5,800 nucleotides of DNA from contig CAJPSE010000115.1 of assembly GCA_905373185.1 (NCBI GenBank), positions 1 through 5,800 of the forward strand, given 5' to 3'. A model generated the notes under the pieces. The model saw only the letters and a program-made list of their open reading frames with translations, was not told the DNA's origin and did no database searches. The translations under genes and the position numbers were made by a program. Below are positions 1-5,532 of this stretch, piece after piece. Origin of the DNA: an uncultured Fretibacterium sp. (GTDB lineage Bacteria > Synergistota > Synergistia > Synergistales > Aminobacteriaceae). The stretch's first letter is position 1. Every line of letters starts with the position of its first letter.

Positions 1-38
1 CTTCGAGAGACGGCTGCAGGGACGGGAGGAGGAACGGC

Positions 39-542
39 ATGTTTACGGCTGCGGTGGTGACGGTGAGCGACAGGGGGTCGCGCGGCGAGCGCGCCGATGG
101 AAGCGGCCCGAGGATCGAGGCGCTCCTGAAGGAGCGGGGTTACGACGTCGTGCACAGGGAGATCGTCCCCGACGAGGCTGGCGAAATCGAGCGGGCACTC
201 GTCCGGCTCGCGGACGAGCGGGATGTCGCGCTCGTCCTCACGACCGGAGGGACGGGGTTCTCCTCGCGCGACGTGACGCCCGAGGCAACCGAGCGGGCCT
301 GTACGCGGATGGTCCCGGGGATCCCGGAGGCCATGCGCGCGGCGAGTCTGAAGGTGACGCCGCGGGGAATGCTCTCGCGCGGCGCCGCGGGGATTCGCGG
401 GGGGACCTTGATCGTGAACCTGCCCGGCAGCCCCAGGGCGGCGATCGAGAACCTGGAGGCCGTCCTCCCCGCCCTCGAGCACGGACTGGAGATGCTCCGC
501 GGCGGTCCTGCCGACTGTGCGGCACAGGGGCATACATCCTAA
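39..542 (+). CDS. mog: MogA/MoaB-family molybdopterin adenylyltransferase
   Basis: Cytoplasmic enzyme of molybdenum cofactor synthesis. The family (E. coli MogA, plant Cnx1 G domain) adenylylates molybdopterin before metal insertion; MoaB-type members are close relatives. The 167-residue product spans the whole single domain. Seen in the sequence: VSDRGSRG near residues 9-16, DGSGP at 20-24, the TTGGTG loop at 68-73 followed by RDVTPEAT (77-84), VPGIPEAMR about 92-100, a LSRGAAGIRG stretch, and the NLPGSP substrate loop near 126-131. Asp45 (in VPDE) and Asp78 match the conserved acids of MogA by my alignment from memory. The ATG at 39 is chosen because GGGAGGAGG (24-32) sits 6 bases upstream, although the frame stays open to the window edge. 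The 38 bases before it are too few to identify an upstream gene. Whether it is MogA or MoaB in strict function cannot be told; the symbol is by family. Confidence 0.93.
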   Translation: MFTAAVVTVSDRGSRGERADGSGPRIEALLKERGYDVVHREIVPDEAGEIERALVRLADERDVALVLTTGGTGFSSRDVTPEATERACTRMVPGIPEAMRAASLKVTPRGMLSRGAAGIRGGTLIVNLPGSPRAAIENLEAVLPALEHGLEMLRGGPADCAAQGHTS

Positions 543-567
543 GAGACGCCATCCGGTTCGGGAGCGT

Positions 568-580
568 CCTGTTTAACAGG
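568..580. promoter_or_regulatory. 13-base palindrome over the larA -35 box, possible operator
   Basis: CCTGTT-T-AACAGG is a perfect inverted repeat of 6 bases around one central base. It overlaps the proposed -35 hexamer (573-578), a position where a bound repressor would block RNA polymerase. The palindrome is visible directly; that a regulator binds it is inference. The half-sites are short and no regulator gene is adjacent. Confidence 0.35.
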
Positions 581-601
581 CCCCGGCCCCGCTGGTATCA
601 T
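573..601 (+). promoter_or_regulatory. sigma-70-like promoter for larA
   Basis: TTAACA (573-578) is one base from the TTGACA consensus. It is separated by exactly 17 bases from TATCAT (596-601), one base from TATAAT, and the -10 is preceded by TG at 593-594 as in extended -10 promoters. Transcription would start near 608, giving a leader of about 90 bases before the larA start. No terminator separates it from the end of mog, so read-through from mog could also feed larA. Predicted from the sequence only. Confidence 0.6.
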
Positions 602-681
602 GGCTCCCAATTCGTATCGAGTCCGCATCGGGGTACCCCCTCCCCTGCTTTTTCATCCTTTATCTTTCATACTTTTCATAC

Positions 682-690
682 GGAGAGGAG
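682..690 (+). promoter_or_regulatory. ribosome binding site that fixes the larA start
   Basis: GGAGAGGAG ends 8 bases before the ATG at 699. It decides between that ATG and the in-frame ATG at 600, which has no comparable site and lies at or before the predicted transcription start (about 608). Confidence 0.75.
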
Positions 691-698
691 CCGGCGAT

Positions 699-1988
699 AT
701 GGGAAAGCATCAGATGAAGTTCGACAGGGAAGTCGTGGAGGTGGAGATCCCCGATTCCGACCTGCTTGGGATCCTGCGCAGCCGCGAGGTCCCCTGCGCG
801 CCCACGGAGGAGGAGGCTGTCCGGGAGGCCCTGGCGACCCCGATCGGCACCCCGAGGCTCGAGGATATCGTCAGGCCCGGGGAGAAGGTCTGCATCGTCA
901 CCTGCGACACCACCCGCCTGTGGCAGCACCCCAGCGCGTACCTGCCCATCCTGGTGGAGGAGCTCAACGCCATCGGGGTACCGGACGAGGACATTTTTTT
1001 CATCTCGGGCACCGGAACGCACCGCGGTCAGACGCCCGAGGAACACAAGGCCATCGTCGGCGAGGACCTCTACCGGCGCTGCAAGGTCTACGACCACGAC
1101 AGCCGCACGGACGCGATGACGGACTTCGGCGTCACGAGCCGCGGGACGCCCGTTCGCTTCAACAAGCGCGCCGCCGACAGCGACCACGTGATCGTCACGG
1201 GGGGAGTCGTCTATCACTTCATGGCCGGCTGGGGCGGCGGAAAGAAGGGAATCCTGCCCGGCATCGCCTCCTACGAGACCGTCATGGCCAACCACGCCCT
1301 GGCGCTCAACCCCCTCCCCGGCAAGGGGCGAAATCCCGTCTGCCGCACGGGGAGCATCGACGGCAACCTCATCCATCTGGACATGGTGGAGGCCGTCGGG
1401 AAGCTGGACCCCAGCTTTCTTCTGAACGTCATCATGAACGCCTCGGGGAAGATCGGCTGGGCCGTCGCGGGCGACTGGAGGAAGGCCTATCAAAAGGGGA
1501 TGGACATCGTGGACAGCGTCGACGCCGTCGATATCTCGGAGAAGGCCGACCTCGTCGTCGCCTCCGCCTGCGGCTACCCCAAGGACATCAACTTCTACCA
1601 GACGTCCAAGACGTTCTTCAACGCCCAGGAGGCCCTGAAGCCGGGCGGGGCAATGCTGGTCCTCAGCGCCTGCACGGAGGGCTACGGAAACGAGGAGGTG
1701 CAGAGGATGCTCCTGGACTTCCCGGACAACGACGCCCGGGAGTCGGAGCTGCGCCGCGAATTCACCATCGCAAAACACGTCGGGTTCTGCACCGGCGAGA
1801 CGGCGGAGAGGTTCGACTTCCACCTCGTGACGAAAATGGATCCCGCCCTGCTGGAGGGTACGGGCGTCGTCGCCTCCCGTACGGTGGAGGAGGCCATGGA
1901 GAAGATCCATGCCAAACACGGCAGCTCCCTGAAGACCTGGCTGATGCCCCAGGGGGCCAACACCCTGCCGAAGATGGCGGAACATTGA
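699..1988 (+). CDS. larA: LarA-family nickel-pincer 2-hydroxyacid racemase/epimerase
   Basis: 429-residue protein of the lactate racemase (LarA, DUF2088) family, close to the roughly 424 residues of Lactobacillus plantarum LarA. These enzymes use the nickel-pincer nucleotide cofactor to racemise or epimerise a 2-hydroxyacid. The characterised family covers lactate, malate, phenyllactate, other hydroxyacids and sugar acids, so the substrate here is open. Numbering from the ATG at 699, the key residues fall almost exactly where LarA has them: Arg73 in DTTR (LarA R75), His108 in GTHRG (H108), His173 (H174), Lys183 in GGGKKG, the cofactor-tethering lysine (K184), His199 (H200), and Gln301/Lys304 in YQTSK (Q295/K298). 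An active cofactor-bound enzyme is therefore likely. The in-frame ATG at 600 would add 33 low-complexity residues and is rejected in favour of 699. The cofactor genes larB, larC and larE are not in the window. The gene has its own promoter and ends at a strong hairpin. Confidence 0.9.
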   Translation: MGKHQMKFDREVVEVEIPDSDLLGILRSREVPCAPTEEEAVREALATPIGTPRLEDIVRPGEKVCIVTCDTTRLWQHPSAYLPILVEELNAIGVPDEDIFFISGTGTHRGQTPEEHKAIVGEDLYRRCKVYDHDSRTDAMTDFGVTSRGTPVRFNKRAADSDHVIVTGGVVYHFMAGWGGGKKGILPGIASYETVMANHALALNPLPGKGRNPVCRTGSIDGNLIHLDMVEAVGKLDPSFLLNVIMNASGKIGWAVAGDWRKAYQKGMDIVDSVDAVDISEKADLVVASACGYPKDINFYQTSKTFFNAQEALKPGGAMLVLSACTEGYGNEEVQRMLLDFPDNDARESELRREFTIAKHVGFCTGETAERFDFHLVTKMDPALLEGTGVVASRTVEEAMEKIHAKHGSSLKTWLMPQGANTLPKMAEH

Positions 1989-2007
1989 GACGAAGTATTT
2001 GAAGTAT

Positions 2008-2046
2008 GGAGAAGGGCCCGCTGTCCCATACGGCGGGCCCTTCTCC
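2008..2046. terminator. strong hairpin between convergent genes, probable terminator
   Basis: A perfect 14-bp stem (GGAGAAGGGCCCGC at 2008-2021 with its complement at 2033-2046) can extend inward by one G-T pair, one G-C pair and one T-A pair to a five-base CCCAT loop. It lies 19 bases past the larA stop and 50 bases past the stop of the convergent small gene, so it can serve both transcripts. Neither side has a clean run of U. On the minus-strand side the flank is only moderately U-rich (ATACTTCAAATACTTC), so termination may be imperfect or helped by other factors. Confidence 0.7.
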
Positions 2047-2096
2047 GAGTCGTGCCTCAAAGCATCCGGCCGACGCATCGTTCCGTTTTGGCACGG

Positions 2097-2279
2097 TCAC
2101 AGGGACTGGTCCCGTATGAAGTTCGGCCAGGAATCCTCGATCGAAACCTCATAGGCCTCGAAGACGGTCAAGTCGGAAGCGTCGTCGACGTGCACCACGT
2201 CCTCAAATCCTCCGAGCACCTCGGCCCCCGCCCAGTTCTCCACGTCAAATAATTTGTTGCGCGAATAGACGACGCTCAT
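2097..2279 (-). CDS. small acidic protein of unknown function, downstream of gltX
   Basis: A 60-residue product that I do not recognise. It is acidic (13 Asp/Glu against 3 Lys/Arg) with two Trp and four Phe, has no signal peptide or membrane segment, and no Cys, so no metal-binding cysteine pattern. The first half ends in a Gly-Gly and the middle holds EDVVHVDD. The chosen start is the second of two adjacent ATGs (2282 and 2279), because GGAGG (2289-2285) is 5 bases from it and only 2 from the first. The reading frame continues further upstream into the gltX end, but those residues lack a ribosome binding site. It begins 16 bases after the gltX stop and is likely its operon partner. Its base composition is visibly less GC-rich than gltX. 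The strong ribosome binding site and operon position support a real gene; the function is unknown. Confidence 0.6.
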   Translation of the reverse strand: MSVVYSRNKLFDVENWAGAEVLGGFEDVVHVDDASDLTVFEAYEVSIEDSWPNFIRDQSL

Positions 2280-2284
2280 CATGA

Positions 2285-2289
2285 CCTCC
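2285..2289 (-). promoter_or_regulatory. ribosome binding site of the small gene after gltX
   Basis: GGAGG on the minus strand lies just past the gltX stop codon (2296-2298). It is 5 bases before the ATG at 2279 and is the main evidence that the short reading frame there is translated as its own gene. Confidence 0.6.
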
Positions 2290-2295
2290 CGGGCA

Positions 2296-3669
2296 TCAGC
2301 CCTCAAGACGGGACACGGCCTCCTCACGCCCCAGGGCCAGCAGAACCAGCGGCAGCGCGGCCCCCCGTTCCCGCCCCGTCAGCAGGAGCCTCAAGGGATG
2401 GAAGAACTCCCTCCCCCTCATCCCCCGTTCCCTCATGAACGCGCGCAGCAGGCCGTTCAATTCCTCCTCGGTCCAGGGCTCCAGTTCCCCCAGTGCGGAT
2501 GCCAGGCTCGGCATCCACTCCGTCCTCTCGCCAGCCGGCCGCTCCACGAGAAACGCCAGGGCCCGCTCCAGCTCCCCCGTAAGGGGATGCTCGTCCAGTA
2601 GGTCCCCTATCAGGATATCCATACGGTCCTCGAGGACCCCGAACCGGGGGTCCCGCTCCGCAATCTCCTGCCGGATGCGGGCCGTCCCCCTTCGGTGCAT
2701 CGCCTCCCTCTGCCAGTGCAGCAGGTGGGACTCGTCGTGCAGGGGGGAGGAACGGGAGATGCGGTCGAGCGAAAAGGCGCCAGCGAGCGACTCCAACGAG
2801 AACGGGGAGACGGCGTCCCCGGGAGACCAGCTCAAGGTCGCCAGATAGGCGACAAGCCCCTCGGGGAGGAAACCCCGCTCCCGGTATTCCCGGATGGAGG
2901 TCGACCCCGTCCGCTTGCTGAGCTTCTGCCGGTCCGCCGACAGGATCATGGGGATGTGCGCAAAGACGGGACGGGGGCAGCCCAGCCGGTCCAGGATCGC
3001 CAGTTGGCGTGCCGTGTTGGGGACGTGCTCGTCCCCACGCACCACGTGTGTGATCTCCATCGCGAGGTCGTCAACGGCGGAGGCGAAGAGGTAGGTGGGC
3101 GTACCGTCGCTCCGCTCCAGGACGAAGTCCCCGATGGTCCCCGACGGAAAGACCTGATGGCCCCGCACGGCGTCCTCGAAAACGATGGGTTCGCCCCCCA
3201 GCGCGAAACGCCAGCATGGCCTTTCACCGGAGGCGATGCGGCGCTCGGCCTCGCCGGAGGACAGTGCCCGACAGCACCCGTCGTAGCGCGGCGGCTCGCC
3301 TCGGGCCGCCTGCTCCCGGCGCAGGGCGCCGAGCCGTTCGTCCGAGCAGAAGCAGGGGTAGACGGCGCCCGCCTCACGAAGCCGGCTCATCCACTCCGCG
3401 TAGAGGCCGAGGCGTTCGCTCTGCCGGCAGGGGACGCCTCCGGGCCCGTCCGGCCCCTCGTCCCAATCCAGCCCAAGCCAGCGAAGGTCCTCCATCAGCT
3501 TGAGCTCGAACTCCCTGCGCGAGCGCTCCGCGTCCGTGTCGTCGATCCGAAGGACAAACCGGCCCTGTTCCCCCGCCGAGCGGGCGAGCAGGAAATTGAA
3601 GAGCGCCGTCCGGGCCCCTCCGATGTGGAGCTCCCCCGTGGGCGAGGGGGCAAAGCGCGTCCGAATCAC
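2296..3669 (-). CDS. gltX: glutamyl-tRNA synthetase
   Basis: Class I aminoacyl-tRNA synthetase that charges tRNA-Glu (or both tRNA-Glu and tRNA-Gln if the enzyme is non-discriminating) in the cytoplasm. The 457 residues are slightly short of the 471 of E. coli GluRS. The catalytic fold opens with RFAPSPTGELHIGG, the HIGH motif being HIGG at 15-18. Then come a zinc-site-like insertion (C106-F-C108 and C132-C133), DFVLERSDGTPTY near 181-193, RGDEHVPNT near 211-219, and the KMSKS-type loop KLSKR at 249-253. The rest, about 300-457, is the helical anticodon-binding part. The fourth zinc ligand of the E. coli enzyme (His127) aligns with Ala135, so zinc binding is doubtful. The start is GTG, overlapping the ispDF stop by four bases (GTGA), with a GAGGGGGTGGGGGA stretch just upstream; this implies translational coupling. 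Many bacteria carry a second GluRS-like gene, so discriminating behaviour cannot be judged here. Confidence 0.96.
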   Translation of the reverse strand: MIRTRFAPSPTGELHIGGARTALFNFLLARSAGEQGRFVLRIDDTDAERSRREFELKLMEDLRWLGLDWDEGPDGPGGVPCRQSERLGLYAEWMSRLREAGAVYPCFCSDERLGALRREQAARGEPPRYDGCCRALSSGEAERRIASGERPCWRFALGGEPIVFEDAVRGHQVFPSGTIGDFVLERSDGTPTYLFASAVDDLAMEITHVVRGDEHVPNTARQLAILDRLGCPRPVFAHIPMILSADRQKLSKRTGSTSIREYRERGFLPEGLVAYLATLSWSPGDAVSPFSLESLAGAFSLDRISRSSPLHDESHLLHWQREAMHRRGTARIRQEIAERDPRFGVLEDRMDILIGDLLDEHPLTGELERALAFLVERPAGERTEWMPSLASALGELEPWTEEELNGLLRAFMRERGMRGREFFHPLRLLLTGRERGAALPLVLLALGREEAVSRLEG

Positions 3670-4829
3670 TCCCCCACCCCCTCGCGGGCCAGGGTCGCAG
3701 CCGCCCAGCAGGTCATGGAGCGTCCCAGGCCGGGGTCACCCGTCCCCTCCGCGGACTTCGCCTTGAGGTTGACGCAATTCGGGCCACCGGGGTTCAGCAG
3801 CGCCGAGAGCCGGGACCGCATCTCGGGCAGGTGGACGTTCAATCGCGGTACCTGGGCCTGGATCACCGCATCCACCCAGACGACGGTCCAGCGCTCCTCC
3901 CGGACCCTCTCCACGACGCGCCGCAGCAGCTCCATGCTGTCCGCGTCCCGATAGGCCTCATCCGAGGCGGGGAACAGATTGCCGATATCCGGCAGGCCCG
4001 CTGCCCCGAGCAGGGCATCCGAGACGGCATGGGCCAGGAGGTCCGCGTCCGAGTGCCCGAGAAGCCCCAGGGGGGAGTCCCCGATGCGGACCCCTCCCAG
4101 GATCAGCGGCCGTTCCGGAACCAGGCGGTGCACATCGTACCCCAGGCCGGTACGGACCGCCGCCCCTCCGCAATCACGGGCCAGAGCCCTCGCCATCCGC
4201 AGATCCTCCGGCCACGTAACCTTGAAATTCAAGCGTTCCCCCTCCAGACATCGAAGCTCCAGCCCCGCGGCAAGCCAGGCCTCGGCCTCATCCTTGACGG
4301 ACGCCCCGTGCCTCTCCAGGACGGACGCCAGCCCTTTGCGAAAAAAGGACTGGGGCGTCTGGGTCGTGAAGAGCCCCTCACGGTCCACGACACCGACGCG
4401 GCCCTCCGCGTCGATGCGCTTGACCGCCTCGGCGACCGGCAGGACGGGGATGGCCCCGAATCGCTCGTCCGTCGCCTCCATCAGCCTTTTCAGCAGGTCC
4501 CCACTCACGAGGGGACGGGCCGCATCATGCACCATCACATAATCGCACGAGCAGGCCGCAAGGCCGTTCATGACGGACTCCGGCCGCGAGGCCCCTCCCT
4601 CGGCCAGGCGGAGCGGGACGGGACCAGATTCCGGCCAGGGCTGAGGAGCAACCTCGCCGCGGGGAAGGACCAAAACGACCTCCGCGATCCCGTCGCACCA
4701 CAGCGATGCCGCCAGGTCCGCGCTCCAGCGCCACAGCGGCCGGCCCTCCAGGGGCCGGAACTGCTTTCTCTCCCCGCCGATGCGGCTTCCGCTCCCTCCC
4801 GCAACGATCAGAAACGAAAAATGCTTCAC
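3666..4829 (-). CDS. ispDF: bifunctional IspD-IspF enzyme of the MEP isoprenoid pathway
   Basis: 387-residue fusion catalysing two non-consecutive MEP steps: CTP-dependent formation of CDP-methylerythritol (IspD, about 1-218) and cyclisation to methylerythritol 2,4-cyclodiphosphate (IspF, about 225-387). The IspD part shows AGGSGSR (10-16) with K22-Q23, GGASRPESVMNGL (78-90), VHDAARP (100-106), VDREGL (148-153), QTPQ (157-160) and FKVTWPEDL (202-210). The IspF part shows metal ligands D232, H234 and H267 in GYDVH and HAVSDALLGAAGLPDIG, and K356/E361 in the closing motif. Oddities: the active-site Thr140 of E. coli IspD is Ala135, and the usual GRGEG close of IspF reads GLGRS. The start is GTG with GAGG (4841-4838) 8 bases upstream; an ATG pair further up is out of frame. 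It lies 69 bases after recR and overlaps gltX. IspE is not in the window. Confidence 0.95.
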   Translation of the reverse strand: MKHFSFLIVAGGSGSRIGGERKQFRPLEGRPLWRWSADLAASLWCDGIAEVVLVLPRGEVAPQPWPESGPVPLRLAEGGASRPESVMNGLAACSCDYVMVHDAARPLVSGDLLKRLMEATDERFGAIPVLPVAEAVKRIDAEGRVGVVDREGLFTTQTPQSFFRKGLASVLERHGASVKDEAEAWLAAGLELRCLEGERLNFKVTWPEDLRMARALARDCGGAAVRTGLGYDVHRLVPERPLILGGVRIGDSPLGLLGHSDADLLAHAVSDALLGAAGLPDIGNLFPASDEAYRDADSMELLRRVVERVREERWTVVWVDAVIQAQVPRLNVHLPEMRSRLSALLNPGGPNCVNLKAKSAEGTGDPGLGRSMTCWAAATLAREGVGE

Positions 4830-4855
4830 GGTCTCGTCCTCAATACTCTCATCAT
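4826..4855 (-). other. possible nine-codon leader reading frame overlapping the ispDF start
   Basis: In the recR-ispDF gap an ATG-ATG pair opens a nine-codon frame (MMRVLRTRP). Its TGA overlaps the ispDF GTG start, so a ribosome finishing it would stop on the ispDF start codon. A GAGG lies 11 bases before the first ATG, which is far from ideal. It may be chance; the overlap is what makes it worth recording. Confidence 0.15.
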
Positions 4856-4898
4856 CGTGCTCTTATCCTCGTGAGCCCGTCCTTACGTTCCGCACCCG

Positions 4899-5522
4899 TC
4901 AATCCCGCAAGGCCGTCGTCCGGGACTCGAGCGCCGTATGGAGCGTCATGCGGTCCGCAAACTCTATGGAGCCTCCGACCGGGAGCCCGAAGGCAAGGCG
5001 CGTGACCCTGAGCTTTCCTCCCGATCTTTCCTCCTGGCCGTCGAGCTCCCGCAGGATGTCCAGAAGGGCATAGTAGGTGAGGTCGCCCTCCATGCGGGGG
5101 TTCGTCGCGATGATGACCTCCTCGGCTTTCAGGTCCCGGATGTGCCTCAGGAGGAACTCCACGCTCTCCGGGCTCAGGTCTTCGTCGTCGAACGGGGAGA
5201 CCCTGCCCCCCAGCACGTGATAGAGCCCGTTGTAGATGCCGGCCTGCTCGAAGGAGACGAGGTCGTCGATGTTCTCCACGACGCAGAGCGTCCTGCGGTC
5301 CCGCAGGGCGTCGCGGCATATCGGGCAGGGGTCCCCGTCCGATATGTTTCCGCACTCGCTGCAGGTGTGTAGGTCGTCCTTGAGGGAGGCGATGCCCGCG
5401 CCAAGCTCCCTGAGCTGCGCGGCGTCCTGTTTCAGAAGGTAGAAGACCATCCTCCGGGCGCTCTTGTTCCCCACACCCGGGAACTTCGTGAAATGGGAGA
5501 TCAGGCGGGCGATCGGGTCCAA
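4899..5522 (-). CDS. recR: recombination mediator protein RecR
   Basis: RecFOR-pathway protein that with RecO (and RecF) loads RecA onto SSB-coated single-stranded DNA at gaps. The 207 residues are slightly over the usual 200 or so. Domains in order: helix-hairpin-helix around KFPGVGNKSARRMVFYLL (13-30), a four-cysteine zinc finger (C54, C57, C66, C69), a Toprim domain from CVVE (80-83) through YHVLGGRVSPF (101-111) and TNPRMEGDLTYY (140-151), and the conserved tail VTRLAFGLPVGGSIEFAD (173-190). The start is TTG, giving the usual position before the Leu-Ile of the family N terminus. Its ribosome binding site is weak (AGGG overlapping the ybaB stop), so coupling to ybaB, 10 bases upstream, is likely. 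The ybaB-recR pair is a common bacterial arrangement, usually after dnaX. Confidence 0.96.
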   Translation of the reverse strand: MDPIARLISHFTKFPGVGNKSARRMVFYLLKQDAAQLRELGAGIASLKDDLHTCSECGNISDGDPCPICRDALRDRRTLCVVENIDDLVSFEQAGIYNGLYHVLGGRVSPFDDEDLSPESVEFLLRHIRDLKAEEVIIATNPRMEGDLTYYALLDILRELDGQEERSGGKLRVTRLAFGLPVGGSIEFADRMTLHTALESRTTALRD

Positions 5523-5532
5523 CGAGCGCGCC

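Noticed and set aside
1..38. Tail of an upstream gene before mog
   Set aside because: All three frames are too short to recognise; one ends at 60 but shows no family motif.
630..655. GGGGTACCCC followed by CTTTTT as an intrinsic terminator of mog
   Set aside because: The self-complementary 10-mer cannot form a stable stem with a loop, and the T-run is separated from it by eight bases.
635..690. Pairing of the leader CCCCCTCCCC tract with the larA ribosome binding site as a translational switch
   Set aside because: Only about four to five continuous base pairs (CTCC with GGAG) can form, too few to claim a switch.
600..698. N-terminal extension of larA from the ATG at 600
   Set aside because: No ribosome binding site there, it overlaps the predicted -10 box, and the added residues are unlike the family; the ATG at 699 has a strong site and gives LarA-like numbering.
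660..2078. Long 472-codon open frame on the minus strand across larA
   Set aside because: It lies antisense to a gene with a full set of LarA active-site residues, has no recognisable motif, and is explained by the GC-rich third positions of larA.
2695..3954. Long 419-codon open frame on the plus strand across gltX and ispDF
   Set aside because: It is antisense to two well-supported genes, is Pro/Arg/Gly-rich with no family motif, and crosses their boundary, as expected of a GC-driven shadow.
3831..4874. 347-codon open frame on the plus strand across ispDF
   Set aside because: Antisense to ispDF, with no motif; GC codon bias explains the lack of stops.
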